A stretch of DNA of 64,000 nt from VRUE01 sp963762205 (GCA_963762205.1 CAVXJZ010000002.1:62001-126000), one strand, 5' to 3'. Positions 8,864-19,794 are shown, counted from the stretch's first letter. Notes: a model not told the origin generated them from the letters alone. Numbers and translations: made by a program.

Positions 8864-10035
8864 GTGAGCGCGCCTGGATTCTTCAGGTCGCGGTGGGTCG
8901 AGGCCGCCGGCCGGGGTCGAGGAGCTCGACCCGGCGCAGCTGGCGCCCGGCTTCCGCGCCGGCGGCGCCCACTGCGGGCTCAAGGGCGGCGGCAAGACCG
9001 ACGTCGGCCTGCTCGTCTGCGACGCGGAGGCGGTCGACGTCGGCGCTGCTGCTGACCCGCAACGCCTCCGCCGCGGCGCCGATCCGGGTCTGCCGCGACG
9101 CTCGTCGACGCGGCCGGTCCGGGCCGCGGTCGTCAACAGTGGCAACGCCAACGCCGAGACCGGCGCGCAGGGCTATCGCCGACGCGCTGGCGATGTGCGA
9201 GCGGGCGGCGGCGGCGCTCGGCCTCGACGACCGCCAGCGTCGCCGTCGCCGAGACCGGCGATGATCGGCGTGCCGCTGCCGATCGAGGCGGTCCTGCCCG
9301 GGATCGAGGAGGCCGCGGCCGGGCTCTCCGCCGGCGGCGGCGGCGGTGTTCGCGGACGCGATCATCACCACCGACCGCTGGCCGAAGCGCTGCACGCTGC
9401 AGCGTCGGCGGCGTCACCCTCTCCGCCCAGGCCAAGGGGGCGGGGATGATGGAGCCGAACATGGCGACGATGCTCTGCTTCGTCCAGACCGACGCCGTCG
9501 TCGCCGACCCCGAGCGCCGCGCTGCGCGCGCGCCGTCGACGCCACCTTCAACCGGATCACCGTCGACGGCCAGATGAGCACCAACGACATGCGTCCTCCT
9601 GCAGGCGACCGGCGCCGCCGGCAAGCCGCTGCCCGCGGGGCTGCTCGAGGCGGTCCTGCTGCAGCTGGCGATCGAGATCGTCCGCGACGGCGAGGGCGCG
9701 GCCCGGGTCGGCCGGGTCGAGGTCGAGCGAGGCGGCCATCGACCGCCGAGGCCGAGCGGGTCGCCCGCGCGATCGCCAACTCGCCGCTGGTGAAGACGGC
9801 GCTCTTCGGCCGCGACCCCAACTGGGGCCGGATCGCCCAGGCCGCCGGCGCGGCGCTGGCCGGCGAGGACCTGGAGGAGATCGGCGCCGACTCGATCGAC
9901 GCCGACGAGCTGGGCGGCGACGACCGACGAGGCCGAGATCGGCCTGCGGCTCGGCCGCGGCGAGCCCGCGCCCACGTCTGGTTCTCCGACCTCGGCTACG
10001 AGTACGTGCGGATCAACGCGGAGTACACGACATGA
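8864..10035 (+). CDS. argJ: Ornithine acetyltransferase / N-acetylglutamate synthase
   Basis: ArgJ moves the acetyl group from N-acetylornithine to glutamate, recycling it in arginine synthesis. The rebuilt protein starts VSAPGFFRSRWVEAAG and continues with LAPGFRAGGAHCGLKGGGKT, SALLLTRNASAAAPI, VVNSGNANAETG, KGAGMMEPNMATMLCFVQTD and NSPLVKTALFGRDPNWGRIA. The conserved autocatalytic cleavage motif K-G-x-GM-x-x-PNMATML is present with its Thr. The stop overlaps the argB ATG (ATGA). At least ten single-base breaks occur, most of them extra bases. The GTG at 8,864 directly follows the argC stop. Confidence 0.9.
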
Positions 10036-10897
10036 CCGAGCAGCGCACCGCAGTCCGAGCGCGGCGAAGCGTCGAGACGCTGCTCGAGGCCCTGCCCTAC
10101 ATCCGCGAGTTCCACGGCCGCACGGTGGTGATCAAGTACGGCGGCGCGGCGATGCTCGACGAGGGGCTGCGCGAGGACTTCGCCGCCGACGTCGTCCTGC
10201 TCAAGTACGTCGGCCTCAACCCGGTGATCGTCCACGGCGGCGGCCCCGAGATCACCCGCTACATGGACCGGCTCGGCCTCGAGGTCAGGTTCCACGAGGG
10301 CCTGCGCGTGTCCGACGCGGAGACGGTCGAGGTGGCGAAGATGGTCCTGGTCGGCAAGCTCAACTCGGAAATCGTGCAGCGGCTCAACCGCGCACGGCCA
10401 GCCGGCGGTCGGGCTCGCCGGCGAGGACGGGACCCTGTTCGAGGTCCCCCGGCGCCGAACGCCGAGCAGGTCGGCTTCGTCGGCTCGGTCGAGCGGGTCG
10501 ACGTCGACGTCCTCAACCACATCGCCGCCGACTACATCCCGGTGATCGCCTCCTCGGCCTCCGACCGCGAGGGCCAGTCCTACAACGTCAACGCCGACGA
10601 GGCGGCCGGCAAGGTCGCGGCGGCGCTCGGCGCCCACAAGGCGATCTTCCTCACCGACGTCGAGGGCTGGCTGGCCGACGCCGGCGACGAGGGCTCGCTG
10701 ATCTCCCGCGCCGCGGTCGGGGAGGTCGAGGAGCGCTGGCCGGGATCGGCGGTGGGATGCGGCCGAAGCTGCAGGCCTGCGTCGACGCGATCCGCGGCGG
10801 CGCCCAGTCGGCCCACATCATCGACGGCCGCGTCCCCCACAGCCTCCTGCTGGAGCTCTTCACTGACGCCGGCATCGGGACGATGGTGACTCCGTGA
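10032..10897 (+). CDS. argB: Acetylglutamate kinase
   Basis: ArgB phosphorylates N-acetylglutamate, the usual arginine-feedback step. Visible motifs are VVIKYGGAAMLDEGL (phosphate-binding Lys and Gly-Gly), NPVIVHGGGPEITRYMDRLG, VEVAKMVLVGKLNSEIVQRL, YIPVIASSASDREGQSYNVN and AIFLTDVEGW. The C-terminus reads GGMRPKLQACVDAIRGGAQS, the conserved end of the family. The ATG overlaps the argJ stop, and the TGA overlaps the argD GTG. An extra G near 10,391 and another indel near 10,740 break the frame. About 287 residues is the normal length. Confidence 0.92.
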
Positions 10898-12093
10898 GCG
10901 CTGCGCGCGAGGCTGACGCAGGACGCTGGAGGAGCGCTACCTGATGCGGACCTACAGGCGGGCGCGGTCGACTTCGTCCGCGGCGAGGGCGCGCTGCTCT
11001 GGGACGCCGACGGCAAGGAGTACCTCGACTTCCTCACCGGGATCTCGGTCTGCTCGCTCGGCCACTGCCACCCGGCCGTGGTCGCCGCGGTGCGCGAGCA
11101 GGCCGGGCGGCTGATGCACGTCTCCAACCTCTTCTACACCGAGCCGATGGCGCGGCTGGCGCGGCGGCTCTCGGAGTCGAGCCTCGGCGGCCGCGTCTTC
11201 TTCGCCAACTCCGGCACCGAGGCCAACGAGTGCGCGATCAAGGTCGCCCGCAAGCACGCCCACGGGCGCGGCATCGACCGCGCCGGAGATCGTCAGCTTC
11301 GAGGGCGACTTCCACGGCCGCACCTACGGCGCCCTCTCGGCGACCCCGGGGCTGGCCGCGAACGCGGCGCTCGGGCCCGATGCTGCCGGGCTTCCGCGCG
11401 GTCCCGCGCAACGACGCCGCCGCGCTGCGCGCCGCGGTCGGCGAGCGCACCGCCGCGGTCCTGATCGAGCCGATCCAGGGCGAGTCCGGGGTCTACCCGA
11501 TCTCCGACGAGGCGCTGCTCGCCGCCCGCGAGGCCTGCGACGAGGTCGGCGCGCTGCTGATCCTCGACGAGATCCAGACCGGGATCGGGCGGACCGGCTC
11601 GCTCTGGGCCTACCAGCAGACCCCGGTCCGCCCCGACGTGATCACCAGCGCCAAGGCGCTCGGCGGCGGCATCCCGATCGGCGCCTGCATCACCGGGCCG
11701 GCCGCGGCCGACGTGCTCGAGCCCGGCGACCACGGCTCGACCTTCGCCGGCGGCCCGGTCGCGACCTCGGCGGCGCTGGCGGTGCTCGACGTGGTCGACG
11801 ACCCGGCGCTGCTGCGGCGGGTGCGCGAGCTGGGCGCGGCGCTGCGCGAGCGGGCTGGCGGCGCTCGACGGCGTCGCGGAGGTGCGCGGCCGCGGGCTGA
11901 TGGTCGGCGTCGGGCTCGAGGACGGGATCGACGCGCCGGCGGTCGGCGCCGACCTGCTGGGCGCGGGCTCGTCGTCAACGTGCCGGCGCCCTCGACACCT
12001 GCGGCTGCTGCCGCCGCTGGTGGTCGAGCCCGCCCAGATCGAGCGCGCGGTTGGACTGATCGGCGAATCGCTTCTAAGCTGTCCACCTGGTGA
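10894..12093 (+). CDS. argD: Acetylornithine aminotransferase
   Basis: This PLP enzyme turns N-acetylglutamate semialdehyde into N-acetylornithine. The sequence shows FVRGEGALLWDADGKEYLDF, GISVCSLGHCHPAVVAAV, the cofactor-binding NSGTEANECAIKVARKH, LLILDEIQTGIGRTGSLWAY, and the Schiff-base lysine in PDVITSAKALGGGIPIGACI, then DHGSTFAGGPVATSAAL. The GTG start overlaps the argB stop. The TGA at 12,091-12,093 overlaps the next gene's GTG. Frame breaks lie near 10,925, 11,280, 11,380 and 11,860. No argF lies in the window: the next arginine gene is argG, after two small genes. Confidence 0.9.
12075..12080 (+). promoter_or_regulatory. Candidate -10 element (TAAGCT) for the gene at 12,090
   Basis: TAAGCT ends nine bases before the GTG. 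A TTGGAC at 12,051-12,056, 18 bases upstream, makes a credible -35. It lies within the end of argD. Confidence 0.45.
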
Positions 12094-12616
12094 GGCGCAA
12101 GGACAAGCCCGAGCCGCCGCGCGCTCGCGGCCGGCACCGCGGAGCGCCTCGCCGCGATCGTCGAGGCGGCCGAGCGCGCCGCGAGCCAGGTGATCGACGA
12201 CGCCGAAGCGAGGCGCAGCGCCGGCTCGCCGACGCCGAGGCGCTCGAGGCCGACGGCTCGGCGCCGAGGCCGACCGGCTCGCCGCCGAGCGCCCGGCGAG
12301 GCGATCGGCCGCACGAGCAGCTGCTCGACGCTCGCGCCTCGACGCCGGCGGCGCCGAGAGCCGCCCGACGCCGAGCCGGCCGGTCGAGGACGAGGCTCGC
12401 GACCGCCGGCCGCCGCGAGCCGGGCCCGGCCGCACCGCGAGCGAGCCCGCGAGCGCGGCCCGAGCGCCGGCACGCCCCGCCGGCGCCCGCCTGCTGGCGA
12501 CCCAGATGGCCGTCTCCGGCAGCAGCCGGGAGGAGATCGCCGCCCGCCTGCGAAACGGTTTCGAGATCGAGGACACCGCCTCGATCCTCGACGCGATACT
12601 CGGACCGGAGGAGTAG
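12090..12616 (+). CDS. Alanine-rich coiled-coil protein, function unknown
   Basis: The protein has about 175 residues, rebuilt from three frames. It starts with a basic tail (RRKDKPEPPR), then a long Ala/Glu/Arg helix (ERLAAIVEAAERAASQVIDD, followed by RRLADAEALEADG) like DivIVA or ATP-synthase-b coiled coils. It ends with a compact helical motif, LLATQMAVSGSSREEIAARL, then NGFEIEDTASILDAILG. The helical end resembles domains that follow coiled coils in actinobacterial septum or polarity proteins, but I do not assign a function. It sits between argD and argG, with a GTGA overlap with argD. Confidence 0.6.
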
Positions 12617-12621
12617 AGACG

Positions 12622-13012
12622 ATGCACGAGGATCCGACCCGACTGATGGGCCAGCCCGACGACCGCGAGCCCCGACGGCCACAAGCCGCACGGCAACATG
12701 CGCCTGCTCGTCGCCTGCCTGATCGCGGTGATCGTCGGCCTCTTGATCGCCGTCGTGGTGATCGCCAGCAACGGCGACAGCGGCAGCTCGACCGCCTCCA
12801 GCTCCGAATCCGTCGACCACGCTCCCGAGCACGACCGAGAGCACCGCGTCGACGACGACCACGACCACGGCGCCGACCACGACCGAGTCGACCACGACCG
12901 AAAGCACGGAACCGACGACGACCGACGGAACCGACGACCGACGCCGCCCGCAACGACGACGACCGACGAACGCCGGAAGAAGGCGGCAGCGGCGGCATCC
13001 CGGCCCCGCTGA
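12622..13012 (+). CDS. Single-pass membrane protein with Ser/Thr-rich extracellular tail
   Basis: The start ATGCACGAGGATCC lies five bases after the preceding stop. After a short hydrophilic head (MHEDPTRLMGQPDD) one strong membrane helix follows (LLVACLIAVIVGLLIAVVVI). Then comes a low-complexity stretch of Ser, Thr, Glu and Pro (TTESTASTTTTTAPTTTEST when read in the best frame). Such tails are typical of O-glycosylated surface proteins. Frame breaks near 12,680 and 12,815 make the exact tail uncertain. No enzymatic domain is seen. The placement within the arg genes is probably incidental. Confidence 0.5.
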
Positions 13013-13041
13013 GCCTCGGTCGTGCGAGACTTGCGCCTCGC

Positions 13042-14319
13042 GTGAGTCCCCTGCCCCCCCAAGCCAGTCCCACCGCCAGCTACGAGGCCGACCCGGCCCA
13101 GGTCGATCGCGTCCTGCTGCTCTACTCGGGCGGGCTCGACACCAGCGTGATGCTGAAGTGGATCCAGGACTCCTACGAGGCCGAGGTCGTCTGCCTCACC
13201 GTCAACCTCGGCCAGCCCGGCGAGGACTACGCGGTGATCGAAGAGAAGGCGCGCCAGCTCGGCGCGGTCGAGTGCCACGTCGTCGACGCCCGCGAGCGCT
13301 TCGCCGCCGAGTTCCTGGCGCCGGCGATCAAGGCCAACGCCGTCTACGGCAACGGCTACCCGCTCTTCACCGCGCTGGGCCGGCCGCTGATCGCCGCAGC
13401 TCGCCGTCGAGTACGCGCGCCGGGCCGAACTGCGACACGATCGCCCACGGCTGCACCGGCAAGGGCAACGACCAGGTGCGGATCGAGGCCACCGTCGCGA
13501 CCCTGGCCCCGGAGCTGCGGACGATCGCCCCGGTGCGTTCCTGGCAGATGGGCCGCGAGGAGGAGATCGCCTACGCCCGCGAGCACGGGATCCCGGTCAA
13601 GGGCGGCACCGAGGTCGCGCCCTACTCGATCGACGACAACCTCTGGGGCCGCTCCTCGGAGGGCCGCTGGATCGAGGACCTGACCACGCTCCCGAGGACG
13701 ACGTCTTCCAGCTCGTCACCCGGCCCGAGGAGGCGCCCGACGAGGCCGAGGTCGTCACCGTCGGCTTCGAGGCCGGCCTGCCGGTCTCGCTCAACGGCGA
13801 GCGCCTCGGGCTGGTCGACCTGCTCGAAGAGGCGGCGGAGATCGGCTGCCGCCACGGGGTCGGGATCGTCGACCACATCGAGGACCGGATCGTCGGCCTC
13901 AAGGTGCGCGACATCTACGAGGTCCCCGCCGCGGCGATCGTCCTCACCGCCCACGAGGAGCTGGAGCGCCTGGTCGGCACGATCCACCAGAACCAGTTCA
14001 AGCCGGCGCTCGACCAGAAGTGGGGCTACCTGGTCTACGCCGGGCTCTGGTGGGAGCCGCTGCGCACCGACCTCGACGCCTACATGGACGCGGTCAACGC
14101 CCAGGTCACCGGCGAGATCGGCCTGCGGCTCTACAAAGGCAGCGTCCGCGTCGTCACCCGCTCCTCTCCCAACGCCGTCTACGACTCCGAGCTGGCCAGC
14201 TTCGACCAGTCCGGCGGCCTCTTCTCGCAGACCGCCTCGCCGGGCTTCATCGAGCTCTGGTCGCTGCAGTCGCGGATGGCGCACCGGATCCGCCAGCGCG
14301 ACGGGGAGAGGGGAGCTGA
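13042..14319 (+). CDS. argG: Argininosuccinate synthase
   Basis: ArgG joins citrulline and aspartate using ATP. The P-loop-like motif VLLYSGGLDTSVMLKWIQ opens the enzyme. Then come CLTVNLGQPGEDYAVIEEKA, YPLFTALGRPLIA, AHGCTGKGNDQVRIE, VRSWQMGREEEIAYAREHGI, YSIDDNLWGRSSEGRWIED and GIVDHIEDRIVGLKVRDIYE, all family hallmarks. About 425 residues is slightly long because of a 20-residue N-terminal lead (GTG at 13,042). Frame breaks are near 13,400, 13,690 and 14,305. With the last repaired, the TGA at 14,317-14,319 overlaps the next ATG. Confidence 0.93.
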
Positions 14320-14471
14320 TGTCCGACTCCCTCGGCCGGGCCGCGGTGCGCTTCGCCTTCAGGTACCTGCGCCGCCGCTACCGGCGGGAGATCCGCATCG
14401 GCATCGGCGTCACCGCGGTCGCGGTCGGCGTCGCCGCCTACCTCGCCGCCCGCGACGTCCGCGAGGGCTGA
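14319..14471 (+). CDS. Small single-pass membrane protein (50 residues)
   Basis: The ATG overlaps the argG stop (TGATG). The protein has a basic amphipathic head (AVRFAFRYLRRRYRREIR), then one membrane helix (IGIGVTAVAVGVAAYLAA), and ends RDVREG. It is translationally coupled to argG. It is not a family I recognise. Confidence 0.5.
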   Translation: MSDSLGRAAVRFAFRYLRRRYRREIRIGIGVTAVAVGVAAYLAARDVREG

Positions 14472-14505
14472 GGCCGCTGCGGGCACCCGCGCGTCGCCAA
14501 TCGGC

Positions 14506-14548
14506 TTGCGGCAGTCCTTTGTGACGCAAGGGGCAATGACTGCCGCAA
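14506..14548. repeat. Perfect 11-base inverted repeat between argG and the Rpf-like gene
   Basis: Arms TTGCGGCAGTC (14,506-14,516) and GACTGCCGCAA (14,538-14,548) enclose 21 bases. There is no T-run on either side, so it is not a standard terminator. It could be a REP-like element, an operator or a factor-dependent terminator after the arg operon. Confidence 0.6.
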
Positions 14549-14598
14549 CATTCCTTGCCGGTTTTCGACTAGCGACCGGAGCGGCCTTGGGGCGCCGC

Positions 14599-14604
14599 TA
14601 GCCT
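14599..14604 (+). promoter_or_regulatory. Candidate -10 element (TAGCCT) for the Rpf-like gene
   Basis: TAGCCT ends ten bases before the GTG at 14,615. No convincing -35 was seen. Confidence 0.4.
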
Positions 14605-14614
14605 CGATCGTCTC

Positions 14615-15656
14615 GTGGCGCCGGCTCGCGCCAGAAAGGATCTCGTCGCTCTCGGCGTCGCCGTGGCGCTGCTCGCTGCGCTGCTGGCGCTCGTCCTTGG
14701 TCTCGCTGCCGCCGGCCGGGGCAGCCGACGCCGGCGCCCTCGAAGCGAAGCTGGCCGGCGCCCGGGACGAAGCCGGATCGATCGCCGCGGGACTGCGAGC
14801 CAGTCGCGAACAGCTGGCGGTCGCCGAAGGCGAAGCGGCGCGGGCGCAGGCCAAGCGAGGATCGCCTCTCCGGCCTCCTCGCCGAAGGCGAGGAACGCGC
14901 CGCCGAGCTGAGCCACAAGCTGGCAGGCGACTCGCGAAGAGCTGGCAGCCGAGAAGGCCCGCCTGCGCCGCTCCCGCGCGGCGCTCGCCGCGCGCCTCGT
15001 GGCGATCTACGAGAGCGGCACGCCGAGCACCGCCAGTCTCATCTTCGGTTCCGCCAGCTACCAGGAACTCGCGACCAGGACCGACTACCTGCGGATGATC
15101 GAGGACTCCGACAGCGCCCTTGCCGACCGGGTCGAGCAGGTCCGCGACGAAGTCCGCCACGAGGCGAAGGCAGGTCGCCGCGCTCGAGGGCCGCGCTGTC
15201 GCCTACAACCAGCGCCTCGCGGCCGCCCGCGACCAGATCGCCGCCGTCCGCGCCGCCGCCCAGGCCGCCGCCGCCCACCAGCAGGCGATCGCCGGCGAAC
15301 GCGAAGCCGCCCTCGCCGATCTCAAGACCAGCATCGGCAAGTGGGTGAAGGAGGTCCAGGAAGCCCGCGCCGCCGAAGCCCGGGCGGCGAGCGAGGCCGA
15401 AGCCGAAGAAGAAGTCGGCCGCTGGCTCGGCGGCCCCTACTCGATCCCCACCTACATCGTGATGTGCGAGTCGGGGGGCGACTACGGCGCCGTCAATCCC
15501 TCTTCCGGCGCCGGCGGCGCCTACCAGATCCTGCCCTCGACCTGGGATCTCTACGGCGGCCAGGGCGAGCCGCAGAACGCTCCGAAGGCCGAACAGGACC
15601 GCATCGCCGCCGAAATCTGGGCCGACTCGGGCGGCTGCGCCTGGGTCTGCGCGTAA
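14615..15656 (+). CDS. Secreted coiled-coil protein with Rpf/transglycosylase-like C-terminal domain
   Basis: The N-terminus is a signal peptide (basic MAPARARKD, then a hydrophobic LVALGVAVALLAALLALVLG). About 220 residues of coiled coil follow, resembling PcsB/CwlO-type hydrolase partners (SGLLAEGEERAAELSHKLA, LVAIYESGTPSTASLIFGSA, YLRMIEDSDSALADRVEQVR). The last 75 residues form a lysozyme-like fold: YIVMCESGGDYGAVNPSSGA with the likely catalytic Glu in CESGG, GAYQILPSTWDLYGG and a closing AEIWADSGGCAWVCA. Known relatives cleave peptidoglycan during resuscitation or division. Frame breaks are near 14,725, 14,860 and 15,165. Confidence 0.75.
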
Positions 15657-15760
15657 GCCGCGGCCTTCGTCCCGGCGCCGCCGTCCTTCTTGCGCCGAGA
15701 TACCCCGGAAGTAGCGCGAAAGCGTCACGAAGGTCGCTCGTGGCATCTGCCCCGCTTGCC

Positions 15761-18700
15761 ATGATCGACCACCTCGATGAGCGTACCGCTTCAGCCGTCC
15801 ATCTGCACGCCCACAGCGAGTACTCGCTGCTCGACGGCGCCTGCAAGATCGACGCGATGGCGGCGCGCGCCGCGGAGCTCGGGCAGCCGGCGCTGGGCCT
15901 CACCGACCACGGCGTGATGAACGGCGCCGTCGACCTCTACAAGGCCTGCGAGAAGCACGGGATCAAGCCGATCGTCGGGCTCGAGGCCTACTTCGTCGAC
16001 GACCGCCAGGCGATCAAGGAGCAGACCCGGTACGAGCGCAACCACCTGACCCTGCTGGCCGAAAGCGACGACGGCTTCGCCAACCTGGTCAAGCTCACCT
16101 CGGCCGGCTTCCTCGAGGGCTTCTCGCGCGGCAAGGCCAACGTCGACATGGAGCTGCTCGCGCGCCACTCCGAGGGCGTGATCGTCCTCACCGGCTGCCT
16201 GCAGTCGCGCTTCTGCCGGCGCCTGGTCGAAGAGCGCCACGACGACGCCCGCGCCCACCTCGACGACCTGATCCAGGCCTTCGGCCCCGAGCAGGTCTAC
16301 TTCGAGGTGCAGAAGAACGGGATCGCCGAGCAGGACAAGGCGAACGAGGGGATCGTCCGCTTCGCCCGCGAGCTGGGCCGGCCGCTGGTCGCCACCGCCG
16401 ACGTCCACTACCTGCGGCGCGAGGACTTCGACAACCACGCGGCGCTGCTCTGCGTGCAGACGAAGTCGACCCTGGAAGCGCCGAAGATGAGCTTCGACAC
16501 GAACGAGTTCTACATAAAGAGCTCCGAGGAAATGGCCGAGTCCTTCGCCGAGTGGCCGGAGGCGGTGCCGACCACGCTGGAGATCGCCGAGCGCTGCTCG
16601 CTCGACATCGAGCTCGGCAGCCTGCTGCTGCCGCGCTACCCGACCGAGGACGGCGAGGAGCCGGAGGCGATGCTGCGGCGGATCGCCGGCGAGGGGCTGC
16701 GCGCCCGCTACGGCGACCCGCCGCCGGCCGAGGCGGTCGAGCGGATGGAGTTCGAGCTCGGGGTGATCGAGGAGATGGGCTTCTCCTCCTACTTCCTGAT
16801 CGTCTGGGACTTCGTCCGCTACGCCAAGGAGAACGGCGTCGCGGTCGGCCCCGGCCGCGGCTCGGCGGCCGGCTCGATCGTCTCCTACGTGCTCAGGATC
16901 ACCGACCTCGACCCGCTCGCCGAGGGCCTGATCTTCGAGCGCTTCCTCAACCCCGGGCCGCAAATCGATGCCGGACATCGACATCGACTTCTCGGTCCGC
17001 GGCCGCGAGCGGATGATCCGCTACGTCGCCGAGAAGTACGGCCGCGAATCGGTCGCCCAGATCATCACCTTCGGCAAGATGGCGCCGCGCGCCGCGACCC
17101 GCGACGCCGCCCGCGTGCTCGGCTTCGACTACGGCACCGGCGACCGCCTCGCGAAGCAGATCCCGGAGCCGATCATGGGCCGCAGCCCCTCCTTCGCGGA
17201 ATGCCTGAAGCCGGGCCAGGAGCTGAAACAGACCTACGACGCCGAGCCGGACGCGAAGAGGATCATCGACGTCGCCCAGGGCCTCGAGGGGATCATCCGC
17301 AACAACTCGATCCACGCCGCCGCCGTGGTGATCGCCGACCGGCCGCTGCAGGAGGTGGTGCCGCTGCAGCTGGCCGAGGATCGCAGCGCTCCGGCGGCCG
17401 CGCCAACGGCAACGGCTCCGGCAAGCCCGAGCGCCAGTACAAGATCGTCACCCAGTACTCGATGGGGCCGATCGAGGAGATCGGGCTGCTGAAGATGGAC
17501 TTCCTCGGCCTCCGCAACCTCGACGTGATCGAGGACGCGATCGACATCATCGAGCGCTCGCGCGGCGAGGCGGATCGACATGGAGCGAGATCCCGATCGA
17601 CGACGCCAAGACCTACGCGATGCTCGCCGGCGGCGACTCGACCGGCGTCTTCCAGTTCGAGTCGGAGGGGATGCGCGACGCGCTGCGCAAGGTCGGGCCG
17701 ACCGAGTTCGCCGACCTGGTCGCGCTCGGCGCCCTCTACCGGCCCGGCGCGATGGCCTACATCCCCGCCTACGCGAAGGGCAAGAAGGACCCGACCACGG
17801 TCCGCTACCCCGACCCGCGCCTGCGGGCGATCACCGAGGAGACCCACGGCTGCGTCATCTACCAGGAGCAGCTGATGGAGATCGTCCCGCTCGATGGCCG
17901 GCTTCACCGGCGCCGAGGCGGACGATCTGCGCAAGGCGATCGGCAAGAAGAAGCGCGACCTGATGGCGACGATGAAGGACAAATTCATGCAGGGGCTGGC
18001 GGAATCGGACACCGCCCCGAACGTCGCCAAGGACCTCTGGAAGCTGAACGAAGCCGCCGCCGACTACTCCTTCAACAAGTCCCACGCCGCCTGTTACGGG
18101 CTGATCTCCTACCGCACCGCCTACCTCAAGGCCAACTACCCGGCCGAGTACATGGCGGCGGTGATCTCCTCGGTGATGAACACCAAAGACAAGGTCCCGT
18201 TCTTCGTCAACCGCTGCGCGGAGATGGGGATCGACGTGCTGCCGCCCGACGTCAACTCCTCCGACCACAGCTTCGTCGTCTCCGAGAACGCGATCCGCTT
18301 CGGCCTCGACGCGGTCAAGAACGTCGGCCACGCCGCGGTCGAGGCGATCCTGCGCGCCCGCGAGGACGCGCCGATCGCCTCGATCTGGGACTTCTGCGAG
18401 CGGGTCGACTCGCGCGCGGTCAACAAACGGGCGATCGAATGCCTGGTCAAGTGCGGCGCGCTCGACTCGACCGGGGCGACCCGCAAGGGGATGCTGGAGG
18501 CGCTGCCGGCGGCCCAGTCGGCCGGCCAGAAGGCGCAGGAGGACGCGCAGATGGGCCAGGGCTCGATCTTCGACTTCGGCGACGACGCCGAGGGGGGCGG
18601 GCGCCGGCCGCAGGCCCACCACCGGCCGCCGATCTCCGCCGCCGAGTTCGACCGCGCCGAGCTGCTGGCGATGGAGAAGGAGACGCTCGGCACCTACCTC

Positions 18701-19311
18701 TCCTCGCACCCGCTGGCCGAGGTGCGCGACGCGCTGCGCGCCCGCGTCGACTGCGGCCTCGCCGCAGCTCGGCGGCAAGCCCGACGGCGCCTGGGTGACG
18801 GTCGGCGGGATCGTCGTCGAGTGCAAGAAGATCCGCACCAAGAGCGGCAGCCAGATGATGTTCGCGACGCTCGACGACGTCGAGGGCCAGGTCGAGATGC
18901 TGGTCTTCAAGGCCGACGAGGCCGAGAGCGCCGCGGTGATCGAGCCCGACGCGGTGGTCCTCGTCCGCGGCCGGATCGACCACAAGGACCGCGGCGAGAC
19001 CAAGCTGGTCGTGCAGGAGGCCGAGCGCTTCGAACCCGACAGCGAGGAGATCGCCCGCGGCGACGCGGCGGCCGGCGCCGTCGCGGGCCGTTGAGGCTGA
19101 CGATCGACGCCGGCGCCGCCTCGACGCCGGGCTGGTCGACGAGCTGAAGGCCGTCTTCGAGCACCACAAGGGCGAGGCCGAGGTCCACCTGGCGATCTCG
19201 ACGGCGAGCGGCGAGCGAGCTGAAGCTCGGCGACGGCTACCGGGTGCGGCCGTCCAGCGGCTGCGGGCCGAGCTGGACCACGTGCTCGGCGCCGACGCGC
19301 TGGCCGCCTGA
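15761..19311 (+). CDS. dnaE: DNA polymerase III alpha subunit
   Basis: This is the replicative polymerase catalytic subunit. The PHP domain opens with VHLHAHSEYSLLDGACKIDA and GLTDHGVMNGAVDLYKACEK. The polymerase core carries GPGRGSAAGSIVSYVL and PDIDIDFSVRGRERMIRYVA, which hold the catalytic Asp triad. Later come ITFGKMAPRAATRDAARVLG, FQFESEGMRDALRKVGPTEF and SFNKSHAACYGLISYRTAYL. The C-terminal OB fold reads VTVGGIVVECKKIRTKSGSQ, followed by LTIDAG...VHLAIS. About 1,180 residues is normal for DnaE1. The ATG at 15,761 gives the best N-terminus. At least eight frame breaks occur, for example near 16,965, 17,575, 17,890 and 18,770. Confidence 0.93.
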
Positions 19312-19349
19312 GCCAGCGATCGCTCGGTCCACGCGGCCCTGGCCGTCCC

Positions 19350-19355
19350 TAGACT
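19350..19355 (+). promoter_or_regulatory. Candidate -10 element (TAGACT) for the Cys-rich gene
   Basis: TAGACT ends seven bases before the ATG at 19,363. Confidence 0.4.
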
Positions 19356-19362
19356 TTCTCCT

Positions 19363-19740
19363 ATGCACCGCGACCGCACGCAGAGTCGGCGAGTGCCGCC
19401 AGTGCCGCTCCTTCTGCGACAAGATGGTCGAGCCGCGCGGCTGCATCGAGATGGGCTGCCGCTTCCTCTACAGCTACGTCGACGCCTCACCGGCGACGCA
19501 GTACGTCGGCTGCATGCAGGAGGTCTTCGGCGCCGAGGTCGAGCTCGACGGCGGTGCTCGAGCCGGGCGGCTTCGGCGGCGTCAAGATGACCGGCGAGCC
19601 GCTGCCGCACTGCCAGTTCTCGGTCGAGCGGGCCTACGAGGGCGCGGGCGAGTCCTACGACTGCGTCAACCGGCGCTTCTTCGACTGCACCGACGACGGG
19701 CGCCGAGGGCCTGCGGGCCTTCGACCTGCGCGACATCTGA
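19363..19740 (+). CDS. Small cysteine-rich conserved protein, function unknown
   Basis: About 124 residues with nine cysteines arranged as ECRQCRSFCDKMVEPRGCIE, MGCRFLYS, VGCMQEVFG, PHCQFSVERAYEG and YDCVNRRFFDCTDDG, ending FDLRDI. The first four Cys (C-x2-C-x3-C-x9-C) look like a zinc or iron-sulfur site. There is no signal peptide, so it is probably cytoplasmic. I do not know its function. It lies alone between dnaE and the acyl-CoA dehydrogenase. Frame breaks are near 19,382, 19,555 and 19,700. Confidence 0.6.
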
Positions 19741-19747
19741 TCGGAGC

Positions 19748-19780
19748 ACGAATCCGTGTCAGATTCCGACACGGTTTCGT
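19748..19780. promoter_or_regulatory. 33-bp palindromic operator upstream of the acyl-CoA dehydrogenase
   Basis: Arms ACGAATCCGTGTC (19,748-19,760) and GACACGGTTTCGT (19,768-19,780) match at 12 of 13 positions around a 7-base centre. It overlaps where a -35 would lie, 15 bases before the ATG. The size and placement suit a TetR-family repressor responding to an acyl-CoA; no such regulator gene is adjacent. Confidence 0.65.
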
Positions 19781-19781
19781 G

Positions 19782-19787
19782 TAGGAT
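19782..19787 (+). promoter_or_regulatory. Candidate -10 element (TAGGAT) for the acyl-CoA dehydrogenase
   Basis: TAGGAT lies immediately right of the palindrome and ends seven bases before the ATG at 19,795, implying a leaderless transcript. Confidence 0.5.
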
Positions 19788-19794
19788 CGCGGCC

